A DNA stretch of 24,701 nt from Saccharofermentans sp. GTDB lineage: Bacteria; Bacillota_A; Clostridia; Saccharofermentanales; Saccharofermentanaceae. The stretch spans positions 1-24,701 of the forward strand of contig JAILMZ010000039.1 in NCBI GenBank assembly GCA_024692105.1, read 5' to 3'. The notes below the pieces were generated by a model, which was not told the origin of the DNA, ran no database searches, and saw only the letters and a program-made list of their open reading frames with translations. Below are positions 1 through 7,156 of the stretch, piece after piece (within the stretch, counting starts at the first letter, position 1; each line of letters starts with the position of its first letter). The translations under genes and the position numbers were made by a program.

Positions 1-249
1 AGCTTCAGTCATGTTTTCAGTGTCGTATTCAAGGATAAGATCAAGGTACGCTCTTGCCGTCAGGTAGGAATTTATCGTCACGGCGGACGTGATATTGACT
101 ATCTCTTCTTCCTCGGTCGGCTCCGGCAGGATGACGGTTACGCGGTTGATGCCGTCATCTTTTTTGCGAAGCAGACTGCACGCCGAGAACGCAGACACCG
201 TCATAGTCGCAGCAAGAGTAAGGGAAATAAAGCGGGTTGAATGTTTCAT
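1..249 (-). CDS. Lipoprotein of unknown function (5' part only)
   Basis: An ATG at 249 opens a frame that stays open to the window edge, giving 83 residues; the gene continues to the left. A GGAGG ribosome binding site lies at 261-265, 11 bases upstream. The product begins with a basic start (MKH), a hydrophobic stretch and a lipobox-like FSAC (Cys20), followed by basic and then very acidic residues (EPTEEEE), so it is probably a lipid-anchored extracytoplasmic protein cut by signal peptidase II. After residue 45 a helix-like segment appears. I do not recognise the family and assign no function. It lies downstream of the relA terminator and so is probably transcribed on its own; upstream, TATATA at about 288-293 could be a -10 box, but no good -35 is visible. 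Confidence 0.7.
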   Translation of the reverse strand, partial: MKHSTRFISLTLAATMTVSAFSACSLLRKKDDGINRVTVILPEPTEEEEIVNITSAVTINSYLTARAYLDLILEYDTENMTEA

Positions 250-311
250 ATAGCATGCACCTCCACTGTAAAGTGTGCTGTTGCTCTTATATATCCGAAT
301 CCGTATGAATA

Positions 312-346
312 TAAATAAACAATAGACGAGGCATTCCTGCCCCGTC
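312..346 (-). terminator. Intrinsic terminator of recJ-relA
   Basis: On the minus strand a 9-bp stem (GACGGGGCA pairing with TGCCTCGTC, one G-U pair) closes a GGAA tetraloop and is followed by a T-rich tail (TATTGTTTATTT). It begins 43 bases after the relA stop codon. Confidence 0.85.
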
Positions 347-388
347 AATAAAAACCAAATCAATTATCTGTAAATAAACGGTTTACGA

Positions 389-2959
389 TCAGTCCCTGAT
401 AACGTCGCTGACGTCCTTGACGGTCTTGATCCTTGCGACGAGCCTGTCATATTGCTCCTTGCCGGAGATGTTGACGGTTATGAAGATCCTTGCGACCTGA
501 CCGTCCTTTACGGTCGTCAGTGCCTTTACGTTGATCCTCTCCTCGTTGATCTTGTCGAGCACGTCGAACAACAGACTCTGCCTGTCTGTGCAGATAACGA
601 CGAGCCTGATGTCGTAGCTTGCGAACTGTGCCTTGGCAAGCCATTTCGCGGTGACAAGACGCTGGAACTTCTCCATGTCCTTGTCGGATTTCTCGCGGTT
701 CTTCACGATGTTCCTTATGTTGTTGCAGGTTGTCTTGTGGATGCCGACACCGTTTTCCTGCGTGACGTAACCGACGATCTCGTCGCCGTATACGGGGTGG
801 CAGCAGTTTGCAAGGTGCGTCGCTATTCCTTCGAGGCCGTCAACGATTACTTCACTCGAAGCATGTGCACGCTTGCCCGCCAGGATCTTGGCGTTGCGGG
901 ACTGCTGTTCTTCAAGATCTCCCGCTCTTACCTTGCCTGCGATCTGGTGCGGATCCGCATTCAACGCGTTGATGATGTCTATGTCGTAAGACTCAACCTT
1001 CTTGGAAGCCGAATCGGAATTCTTCGAAGGAGCCTTGCCCTTGGAGTGGGACTGGTCAAACTTGCCGAGCTGGATCGGAAGATCCGGCGGGTTGTATGCG
1101 ACGTTACCGTCAGCAGTAACCCTATAGCCGAGCGCTGCCCTTTCCTCTTCCGAGCATGACCTGATATAGTCGTCTCTCAAACGGCTGAAGACCTTGATGA
1201 CGCTGATCGAACCGTATCCGATAGCGGCATACATGTCGTCTATTCCCTGGAAATTATTGCGTCTTAAGATGGTCTCAAGAGAACGGTGCATGAGGAGCTT
1301 GGCAGGATCAAAGCCGTTACGCTCGATCTCTCTGGTGAGTTCTTTCTTACCCTGTTCGATGTTGTCCGGTCTCGCCTCGCGCTTGAACCATGCATTGATC
1401 TTCGTGCGTGCGTTCGCGGATCTTACGATCTTGAGCCAGTCTCTTGAAGGACCTTTGACGAGTTTCTCGGAGCTCAATACTTCGACTATGTCGCTGTTCT
1501 TGAGTTCGTATGAGAGCGGGACCAGCCTGCCGTTGACCTTGGCACCATGCATGTGGTTGCCGATGCCGGAATGGATCGCATAAGCAAAGTCGATCGGACA
1601 TGAACCCTGAGGCAGCTTTACCAGAGCGTGCTTAGGGGTATATACGAAGATCTCGTCAGGAGCGATGTTCATCTTCAAAGACTCGAGGAACTCGGAAGAA
1701 TCCGACAGCTCGCTCTGTGTCTCGATGATCTGACGCACCTCGTCGATCTTCTCGTCATACTTGTCCGCCTTGAACTCTGTCGACGAACCTTCTTCTTTAT
1801 AATGCCAGTGTGCTGCGATGCCGTACTCGGCAGTCTGGTGCATCCTGTAAGTCCTTATCTGGACTTCGAACGGGATGCCGACATGCGATACGACCGTCGT
1901 GTGGATGGACTGATACTTGTTCTCCTTGGGCATCGCAATATAGTCCTTGAACCTGCCGGGAACGTGCTGGTAGATCTCGTGGATGATACCAAGGACCTGA
2001 TAGCATTCCGTGACCTCGTCAACGATGATCCTGCATGCGTAAAGGTCGTATATCTCGTCTATAGTCTTGCCCTTGTCGTGCATCTTCTTGTAGATGCTGT
2101 AGAAATGCTTGGGCCTGCCTTCGATGTCAAAATGCGTGATGCCGTTTTCCGTGAGCTTTGATCGGATCTCGGAGATAACCTGCTCCATGAAATCCTCACG
2201 CTCGTTACGGTCACCGGATACGAGCTTGATCAGCTTGTTGTATTCCTCGGGATGCAGGTACATGAGGCACAGGTCCTCGAGTTCCCACTTGATCCTGTAG
2301 ATACCGAATCTTCCTGCGAAAGGAACATAGATGTCCAATGTCTCCTGCGCCTTCTCGATCTGCTTTTCGGGAGACTGGAACTTGAGCGTTCTCATGTTGT
2401 GCAGACGGTCTGCCAGTTTGATGAAGATGATCCTGATGTCGTTGGTCATCGCCAGGAGCATCTTGCGCACGTTGGATGCCTGGATGTCCGTCTTGGTATC
2501 GTATACGACGTTGTCGAGTTTTGTGTTGAGTTTCGTAACGCCTTCGACAAGGGATGTGACCGTAGCTCCGAATTTCTCCGTGAGCATGATGCTGTCAGCA
2601 ACCGTGTCTTCTATCGTGTCGTGCATGAGCGCGGCAGCGAGCGTCTCGGAGTCGACCTTGAGGTCTGCCAGGATCTTTGCTACCGCTATGGGGTGGATTA
2701 TGTAAGGCTCGCCCGTCTTCCTCTTCTGGTTGCGGTGTGCCTTGTATGCAAAGTAGAACGCCCTTCTTAAGAACTCTTCGTCCTTTGCGGCGTCTTCCGG
2801 CTTGGAGCCTGACGAGTATTCCTTGTAGGTGTCTAAGACTTCCTCGAACTTATCGGTGATCTCTTCGGGAATATCGGGCACAAGAGTCTCATCTGCCAGG
2901 TATTCGCGTTCCTGCAGTTCTTCCTCCGTGTATTGGATTATTCCGTCATGCTTGCTCAT
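389..2959 (-). CDS. relA: Bifunctional (p)ppGpp synthetase/hydrolase (Rel family)
   Basis: This is the long-form stringent-response enzyme that makes (p)ppGpp from ATP and GTP/GDP on stalled ribosomes and degrades it. All domains are visible in the 856 residues: the HD hydrolase (H75, HD at 113-114, KLADRLHNMR at 181-190); the synthetase (GRPKH at 281-285, KENKYQSIHTT near 345-355, EVQIRT at 365-370); TGS (about 436-497); a zinc-finger-like CCHP at 719-722; and a C-terminal ACT domain (about 780-856). Both catalytic halves look intact, so it should be bifunctional. It is roughly 100 residues longer than usual, from an acidic N-terminal extension of about 55 residues and a Ser/Lys-rich linker around 600-700. 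The ATG at 2959 has AAGGA six bases upstream and lies inside the end of recJ (14-base overlap), which suggests translational coupling. Confidence 0.95.
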   Translation of the reverse strand: MSKHDGIIQYTEEELQEREYLADETLVPDIPEEITDKFEEVLDTYKEYSSGSKPEDAAKDEEFLRRAFYFAYKAHRNQKRKTGEPYIIHPIAVAKILADLKVDSETLAAALMHDTIEDTVADSIMLTEKFGATVTSLVEGVTKLNTKLDNVVYDTKTDIQASNVRKMLLAMTNDIRIIFIKLADRLHNMRTLKFQSPEKQIEKAQETLDIYVPFAGRFGIYRIKWELEDLCLMYLHPEEYNKLIKLVSGDRNEREDFMEQVISEIRSKLTENGITHFDIEGRPKHFYSIYKKMHDKGKTIDEIYDLYACRIIVDEVTECYQVLGIIHEIYQHVPGRFKDYIAMPKENKYQSIHTTVVSHVGIPFEVQIRTYRMHQTAEYGIAAHWHYKEEGSSTEFKADKYDEKIDEVRQIIETQSELSDSSEFLESLKMNIAPDEIFVYTPKHALVKLPQGSCPIDFAYAIHSGIGNHMHGAKVNGRLVPLSYELKNSDIVEVLSSEKLVKGPSRDWLKIVRSANARTKINAWFKREARPDNIEQGKKELTREIERNGFDPAKLLMHRSLETILRRNNFQGIDDMYAAIGYGSISVIKVFSRLRDDYIRSCSEEERAALGYRVTADGNVAYNPPDLPIQLGKFDQSHSKGKAPSKNSDSASKKVESYDIDIINALNADPHQIAGKVRAGDLEEQQSRNAKILAGKRAHASSEVIVDGLEGIATHLANCCHPVYGDEIVGYVTQENGVGIHKTTCNNIRNIVKNREKSDKDMEKFQRLVTAKWLAKAQFASYDIRLVVICTDRQSLLFDVLDKINEERINVKALTTVKDGQVARIFITVNISGKEQYDRLVARIKTVKDVSDVIRD

Positions 2960-5075
2960 TCATTATCCTTTTATAAGCTTCGCTTTCAGAGAGCCTTACC
3001 TTCTGCTCGACATTCATCATGCTGAAGCACACTCTCATCGGTCCCGTCGTTCCCAGTCTCAGGAGTCCGCTGTCTGCGAATATCTCGAGACAACGTTTTA
3101 CTCTGAACGGGGTAATTTTATCATTTGAAGTGACATTTACAAGTTTTGCGAACAGATCGCAGTCCACCGTTGCCGTGCCGTCACCCGCCAGTTTGGTCGC
3201 CGTGCGATAGCACACACCGAAATCATCAGGGTGCGGGATCATGTCCGGAAGGACGTCCTCGCCCGGTGCCATCTTGGCTATCTGCTTTACCGACAGGCCG
3301 TTGGAATACAGTTTCTCCGCAACGCCCGCCTTGGCCCACATGAAGCCGGATCCGCCGTTCAGCTTGATGTCGCACAGATGGAGGCTGAGAGATGTCTCGC
3401 CCCTGAAGCAGAACTCGTTCATGGAATATGCGATGTCTATCTTGTCGCCGGGAACGATGAGATCCAAGTACGCTCCCATTCCGAAACCTACCGCGGATAA
3501 GCTCTCTTTGCCGTCGCCGTAGGTAAGGTCGAGCCTTATGTGCGCGCCTTCGCTCATCGGGTACACCGCGGATACGATGAGGTCCCTCGTCGCGAAAACA
3601 GGCTTCGGGTTGCCTATGCCGAACGGTCTCATGGACCTTACCTTTCTGTATGTATCGAAGGTGACCAGTTCGGGCTTAAGCTCGCAGTCGATATTAAGAA
3701 TATCTTCCTGCTCTTCTCCCGAGCCTTCCTCGAGCCTCTTTCTCGAGACTTCTTCGAGCCTGTCTATGAACTTCTCTATGTCGGTCTTGCGGACCATCAT
3801 GCCGGCAGCCTTCTTGTGGCCTCCGAAATTAACCAATGTATCAGCCGCATCCGTGAGTGCGCCGTAAAGATCGAAGTCACCGAATGCTCTTCCTGAACCC
3901 TTGACGAATTCCGGTTCGATCGCATCATCGGTCAAGACGATCGCGGATCTGTTGTAGAACTGCGATATCTTGCCGGCTACGATTCCGAGCACGCCCTGAT
4001 GCCAGTTCTTTCCGTAGACGACTATAGGTCCGCGGATGTTTGCAAGGCTCCATTTCTCGGGCCTATCGGGGCTCTCGAGCTGTGCCTGCGCCTCCTCGAA
4101 GACTTTCGCCTCAATCTCCTTGCGCTCGTCGTTCTGCTTCGTGAGATTCATTGCCGCAGTTTTTGCTTCTGCAGGATTATTCTCGAGGAACAGATTGAGT
4201 GCGTCGGATGAGTCATAAAGCCTTCCGGCAGCATTTACTCTGGGAACGAAATTAAAAGATATGTATGTCTCGTCAAGAGACTTTCCGTGCAACAGGAGCA
4301 TCTCGTTCATGACCTTGACGCCGACGTTAGCCGGGCTCACCATGCTCTTGAATGCCTGCTTGATTATCGTCCTGTTCTCATCCGTCATCGAGACGAGGTC
4401 TGCTATCGTAGCGATACCCGCAAGTTCTATTGCCTGGTGCCAGAGATTGGATGAGACCTTATGCCTTCCGTCCTTGCCGAGCGCCTCTAAGATCTTAAGC
4501 GCGACGCCTGCGCCGCAGAGGTCGTTGAACGGATAAGTGTTGTCTTCTCTCTTGGAACAGATGACACAGTCGGCAGAAGGGATCTCGTCTTTGACATTGT
4601 GGTGGTCCGAGACGATGACACTGATGCCGCGGTGCTTGAGTTCTTCCACGGTGTCGATGTTGGTGATACCGCAGTCCACGGTGATGACGAGGTCGGGATT
4701 CTCGCTTATGACCTTGTCCATGATCTTCTCGGAAAGACCATATCCGTGCTCGGCACGCTGGGGGACAAGATATCCGACGTCAGCGTGATGAGCCCTAAAA
4801 TACCTTACGAGGATCGCCGTGGCGGTAACGCCGTCGCAGTCATAGTCACCGTAGACAAGTATCTTGCCGTTACGGTCCATGACCTCGTTGATAAGGTCGA
4901 CAGCTTTTTGCATATCCTTATAAAGAAACGGATCATGCCATACTCCCCCGTCCTCAGACAGGAAAGTCCCGGCATCTTCGATATTGCGATTTTTGAGCAA
5001 TACGTCAATTATCGACGTCGCATCCGTAACATTACCGGATGCGGGCATACGCCAGCTCTTACCAGTTAGCAGCAT
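2946..5075 (-). CDS. recJ: Single-stranded-DNA-specific exonuclease RecJ
   Basis: RecJ is a 5'-3' single-strand exonuclease of recombination and mismatch/base-excision repair, acting in the cytoplasm. The DHH phosphoesterase motifs are present: GDYDCDG at 76-82, VDCG at 133-136, SDHH at 156-159 and DLCGAG near 185-190. The DHHA1 part follows with KNWHQGVLGIVAGK (356-369), SGR (394-396) and GGHKKAAG (418-425). An OB-fold region and a further C-terminal domain of about 150 residues complete the 709 residues, in the usual range for Clostridia. The ATG at 5075 is a natural start (KSWRMP follows at once), though its ribosome binding site is weak (GAG at about 10 bases). Its stop overlaps the relA start. 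The promoter is probably the extended -10 at 5106-5114. Confidence 0.95.
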   Translation of the reverse strand: MLLTGKSWRMPASGNVTDATSIIDVLLKNRNIEDAGTFLSEDGGVWHDPFLYKDMQKAVDLINEVMDRNGKILVYGDYDCDGVTATAILVRYFRAHHADVGYLVPQRAEHGYGLSEKIMDKVISENPDLVITVDCGITNIDTVEELKHRGISVIVSDHHNVKDEIPSADCVICSKREDNTYPFNDLCGAGVALKILEALGKDGRHKVSSNLWHQAIELAGIATIADLVSMTDENRTIIKQAFKSMVSPANVGVKVMNEMLLLHGKSLDETYISFNFVPRVNAAGRLYDSSDALNLFLENNPAEAKTAAMNLTKQNDERKEIEAKVFEEAQAQLESPDRPEKWSLANIRGPIVVYGKNWHQGVLGIVAGKISQFYNRSAIVLTDDAIEPEFVKGSGRAFGDFDLYGALTDAADTLVNFGGHKKAAGMMVRKTDIEKFIDRLEEVSRKRLEEGSGEEQEDILNIDCELKPELVTFDTYRKVRSMRPFGIGNPKPVFATRDLIVSAVYPMSEGAHIRLDLTYGDGKESLSAVGFGMGAYLDLIVPGDKIDIAYSMNEFCFRGETSLSLHLCDIKLNGGSGFMWAKAGVAEKLYSNGLSVKQIAKMAPGEDVLPDMIPHPDDFGVCYRTATKLAGDGTATVDCDLFAKLVNVTSNDKITPFRVKRCLEIFADSGLLRLGTTGPMRVCFSMMNVEQKVRLSESEAYKRIMNEQA

Positions 5076-5105
5076 AATTCTAATCTCAACTTAATTTTTG
5101 TACCT

Positions 5106-5114
5106 ATTTTAACA
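5106..5114 (-). promoter_or_regulatory. Extended -10 promoter of recJ-relA
   Basis: The minus strand reads TGTTAAAAT, a TGn extended -10 box about 31 bases before the recJ ATG. No recognisable -35 lies 16-18 bases upstream. The site is in the only gap between the rpsU terminator and recJ. Confidence 0.45.
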
Positions 5115-5143
5115 GAAATTAAGAAGATTAGCATACTTGAGGC

Positions 5144-5172
5144 AAAAAACAACCGGCTCCTTGCGGAACCGG
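5144..5172 (-). terminator. Intrinsic terminator of rpsU
   Basis: On the minus strand CCGGTTCC and GGAGCCGG form an 8-bp stem (one G-U pair) around a GCAA tetraloop, directly followed by TTGTTTTTT. It lies 11 bases after the rpsU stop codon. Confidence 0.9.
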
Positions 5173-5183
5173 CCGGTTAAAAA

Positions 5184-5357
5184 TCAATGCTTTCTCTTGC
5201 GAGCTGCCTCTGACTTCTTCTTGCGACGAACTGAAGGCTTCTCATAGTGCTCTCTCTTGCGGACCTCAGCGAGAACGCCGGACTTTGCGCAAGAACGCTT
5301 GAACCTGCGAAGTGCACTGTCAAGGGACTCATTCTCCTTAACTCTGATCTCAGACAT
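5184..5357 (-). CDS. rpsU: 30S ribosomal protein S21
   Basis: A 57-residue, very basic protein ([10 protein letters not shown] at the start, a run of Arg/Lys at the end) that matches bacterial S21: the [14 protein letters not shown] segment and the [12 protein letters not shown] segment are the family hallmark. S21 sits on the small-subunit platform near the 3' end of 16S rRNA and helps translation initiation. The ATG at 5357 has GGAGG nine bases upstream. A second, out-of-frame ATG at 5363-5365 lies too close to that site to be used well. The gene stands alone: a near-consensus promoter upstream and a strong terminator downstream make it a single-gene transcript. It is shorter than most simple gene finders' limits and so easy to miss. 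Confidence 0.96.
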   Translation of the reverse strand: MSEIRVKENESLDSALRRFKRSCAKSGVLAEVRKREHYEKPSVRRKKKSEAARKRKH

Positions 5358-5404
5358 CTTTTCATCCCTCCTCTCGTGCTCAGGTTTCTGAATTGAACTC
5401 GTGT

Positions 5405-5433
5405 ATTATAACGGCTCGAAGGCTTTAAGTCAA
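5405..5433 (-). promoter_or_regulatory. Sigma-A promoter of rpsU
   Basis: The minus strand has TTGACT (5428-5433) and TATAAT (5405-5410) separated by exactly 17 bases, nearly the consensus. The -35 box directly joins the T-rich tail of the hpf terminator. The predicted start is near 5398, giving a leader of about 40 bases. Confidence 0.88.
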
Positions 5434-5464
5434 TAAAATAAAGCGGACCCCGCGAAGGGCCCGC
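5434..5464 (-). terminator. Intrinsic terminator of hpf
   Basis: On the minus strand GCGGGCCC and GGGTCCGC form an 8-bp GC-rich stem (one G-U pair) with a TTCGCG loop, followed by TTTATTTTA. It lies 24 bases after the hpf stop codon. Confidence 0.85.
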
Positions 5465-5488
5465 CATATTAGTCAATTGTTATCAGTA

Positions 5489-6031
5489 TCAGTACTCGGG
5501 TTCGAGCAGACCGTAGCCGCCGTCTTTCCTCTTGTACACGATGCATACGGAATCCGTATCGCTGTCAAGGTAAACGAAGAAATCGTGTCCGAGCATCTCG
5601 AGCTGCAGGATTGCATCTTCTGCGCTCATCGGTCTCAGCGGGAACTTCTTGGTCTTTGTGATCTTCTCTTCCTGCTCGTCTTCGAAATCGAAGTCAGCAC
5701 CGCCGTCTTCTTCAAGATAGTTGACGATACCCGGGTATTCCTTCTTCTTCTTGAGGAACTTGGTCTTCTGTCTTCTTATCTGCGATTCAAGCTTGTCGAC
5801 CGTTCTGTCGACAGCTGTGAGAATATCTTCGTCACGAGCCTCCGCTCTGTAGATCTTGCCATCGAGCTTCATTGTGATCTCGACGATCATCTTGTTGCCT
5901 TCGGGTCTGATACGTACATTGAGGGAACCCTCATCACCGAAAAACTTATCGAACTTGCTCATCTTATCTGAGATCTTCTGTTCGAGTCTGGATCCGATCT
6001 TGATTCCGTTGCCCTGTGTAGTGATCTTCAT
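5489..6031 (-). CDS. hpf: Ribosome hibernation promoting factor, long form
   Basis: The 180-residue product is the long HPF typical of Bacillota, which joins 70S ribosomes into inactive 100S dimers in stationary phase or stress. The N-terminal S30AE domain (about 1-100) carries the MKITTQGNGI start, IRPEGNKMIVEITMKLDGKI and the ARDEDILTAVDRTVDKLESQI segment. An acidic linker (DFDFEDEQEE) leads to the C-terminal dimerisation domain (about 125-180) with MSAEDAILQLEMLGHDFFVY and the YKRKDGGYGLLEP end. The frame is open ten codons further upstream, but the ATG at 6031 fits the family start and has GGGAG seven bases before it. The gene has its own terminator. The leader contains nested inverted repeats, listed separately. 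Confidence 0.95.
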   Translation of the reverse strand: MKITTQGNGIKIGSRLEQKISDKMSKFDKFFGDEGSLNVRIRPEGNKMIVEITMKLDGKIYRAEARDEDILTAVDRTVDKLESQIRRQKTKFLKKKKEYPGIVNYLEEDGGADFDFEDEQEEKITKTKKFPLRPMSAEDAILQLEMLGHDFFVYLDSDTDSVCIVYKRKDGGYGLLEPEY

Positions 6032-6059
6032 AAAATCACTCCCTTCCGTATGATATTTC

Positions 6060-6077
6060 AAAAGGTCAAGACCTTTT
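6060..6077. repeat. Palindrome at the hpf transcription start, operator-like
   Basis: AAAAGGTC and GACCTTTT are perfect 8-bp arms around a 2-base centre. The element begins five bases downstream of the TATAAT at 6082-6087, so it would cover the predicted transcription start, the usual place for a repressor site. The binding protein is unknown. Confidence 0.6.
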
Positions 6078-6081
6078 AATC

Positions 6082-6087
6082 ATTATA
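6082..6087 (-). promoter_or_regulatory. Probable -10 box of hpf
   Basis: TATAAT on the minus strand, 51 bases before the hpf ATG. No good -35 box is seen 16-18 bases upstream (the region is ATTATT-like), so an activator or an alternative sigma factor may be involved. Confidence 0.5.
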
Positions 6088-6123
6088 AATCACGACGGAA
6101 GGGAATAATATTAACTTATGGTG

Positions 6124-6147
6124 AATTGTTCCGTTTTAAGAACAATT
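6124..6147. repeat. Inverted repeat over the thiT stop codon
   Basis: AATTGTTC and GAACAATT, perfect 8-bp arms with an 8-base loop, overlap the thiT stop codon. No clear T run follows on the minus strand, so it would be a weak terminator at best; it could also be an upstream site for hpf. Confidence 0.45.
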
Positions 6148-6958
6148 ACGACTTCTTCTTTGTTGCAAAAATGGTGAGTATTCCTGCTACGACAAAACAA
6201 ATAACAGTGACGATAAGGATCAGCTGCCAGTTGACATTTACAAGTCCCGTTACATCGAATTCACCTGTCTCAGCGTTCTGGATGAACATGAACACATTAA
6301 CAACATCGAAGATAACTGCGCCTGCGATAAGGAAGCCTGCGATCCAGGAAAGGACGGGGAGCTTTGTCTCCTTCTTGCCGGAAAGGTGCGTGATGGCAGG
6401 TCCTCTGAAATCAAGGACAGAACCTACATAGTATGCTGCGACTGCAGTAACGATCGTCTCGGGGATCATGTAGGTCGCATTGTAACCGATGGAATAGATC
6501 AAAGCCGCATTGTCCGGGATGGAAAGACCTGCCCATACCGTAGCGCCGGATATGACGTGGCATAAGAATCTGAGGACGCACACGAAGATGACGCCTGCGA
6601 CCAGACCTGTTGCCTGATTCGATATCCTGCGGAAGAGACCTCCGAATCCGATGACAGCAAAAGCAACGATATAGTCGAGCATGATGACTGCGACAATGGA
6701 CTGCCATGTCGTTACATATGACAGTGTGTTAAGTCCGAGCAGCTGCTGCGAGATACCGAAGAGCAGACCGGTGATGAGACCGTAGCCGATTCCATAGCGG
6801 TAAGCGATAAGGATGACCGGCAGCATGCATGCGACCGTGATTGAACCGCCGTAAGGCAGATCCAAAAGCTTAACGAGCGACAAGACGATACCAAGAGCGA
6901 GCATAATTGCTGTCTCGGCGATCTTTCTCGTCTTTGATACATTGGGTGTTCCAGACAT
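6146..6958 (-). CDS. thiT: Thiamine-specific ECF transporter S-component ThiT
   Basis: A 270-residue, strongly hydrophobic protein with about six membrane helices, matching ThiT (YuaJ). The signature near the middle, WAGLSIPDNAALIYSIGYN followed by ATYMIPE, contains the aromatic/Asn/Glu residues that bind thiamine in the family. ThiT binds thiamine and works with a shared energising module (EcfT plus two ATPases), which is not in this window. The C-terminal third (about 185-265) is longer than usual for ThiT and adds two hydrophobic stretches separated by NAETGEFDVTGL. The frame is open 19 codons further upstream, but those codons lie in the riboswitch leader; the ATG at 6958 has GGAGG seven bases before it. 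The TPP riboswitch upstream independently supports the substrate. Confidence 0.93.
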   Translation of the reverse strand: MSGTPNVSKTRKIAETAIMLALGIVLSLVKLLDLPYGGSITVACMLPVILIAYRYGIGYGLITGLLFGISQQLLGLNTLSYVTTWQSIVAVIMLDYIVAFAVIGFGGLFRRISNQATGLVAGVIFVCVLRFLCHVISGATVWAGLSIPDNAALIYSIGYNATYMIPETIVTAVAAYYVGSVLDFRGPAITHLSGKKETKLPVLSWIAGFLIAGAVIFDVVNVFMFIQNAETGEFDVTGLVNVNWQLILIVTVICFVVAGILTIFATKKKS

Positions 6959-6965
6959 AATAAAA

Positions 6966-7006
6966 CCTCCGTTCGGAAACCGCCCTGAGTGTTGTCCGTT
7001 TGGAGG
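6966..7006 (-). promoter_or_regulatory. Ribosome-binding-site sequestering hairpin of the thiT leader
   Basis: On the minus strand CCTCC (7002-7006) can pair with the thiT GGAGG (6966-6970), and CGGA (6995-6998) with TCCG (6974-6977), with a 3x3 internal loop between them. No T run follows, so the riboswitch would act on translation rather than by termination. Confidence 0.65.
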
Positions 7007-7028
7007 AAGAATCAACTATGGTTATAGT

Positions 7029-7110
7029 ATAAGTCCCTACGCCGGCATTATCCGTCAGGTTCAGCGGGTCGGCACGAAGCCCTCTCAGCCGCAAAGCAGC
7101 TCCCCGTTAT
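7029..7110 (-). ncRNA. TPP (thiamine pyrophosphate) riboswitch aptamer
   Basis: The conserved THI-element blocks are all present on the minus strand in order: ACGGGGAGC (7099-7107), the GCGGCTGAGAGGG block, CTGAACCTGACGGATAATGC, and GCGTAGGGA (7034-7042). A P1 pair forms between ATAA (7107-7110) and TTAT (7029-7032), and P3 between AGCTGC and GCGGCT. The aptamer binds TPP and represses thiT when thiamine is sufficient. Its position 70 bases before thiT and the match to the consensus leave little doubt. Confidence 0.97.
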
Positions 7111-7127
7111 TTCCGTTTGTCGAGAGG

Positions 7128-7156
7128 AATATACTACATCACTCCGTTCTTGACAA
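7128..7156 (-). promoter_or_regulatory. Sigma-A promoter of the TPP riboswitch-thiT transcript
   Basis: TTGTCA (7151-7156) and TATATT (7128-7133) are 17 bases apart on the minus strand. The -35 box and spacer lie within the last codons of the hydrolase gene; the predicted start, near 7121, leaves about 10 bases before the aptamer. Confidence 0.8.

Larger units (their letters stand above)
6040..6104. repeat. Outer 10-bp inverted repeat of the hpf leader including the Shine-Dalgarno
   Basis: TCCCTTCCGT at 6040-6049 and ACGGAAGGGA at 6095-6104 are perfect inverted copies 45 bases apart. Read on the minus strand, the arm nearest the gene includes the hpf ribosome binding site, and the other arm is its exact complement. 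In a transcript starting upstream of 6104 the two could pair and hide the site. Confidence 0.6.

Noticed and set aside
452..2770. Several long frames on the plus strand opposite relA
   Set aside because: They follow from the codon bias of relA on the other strand, have no ribosome binding sites or known domains, and relA itself is unambiguous.
5177..5365. A 62-codon frame starting at ATG 5365, overlapping rpsU
   Set aside because: Its ATG is one base from the GGAGG, too close for initiation, and the product resembles nothing; S21 in the other frame is clear.
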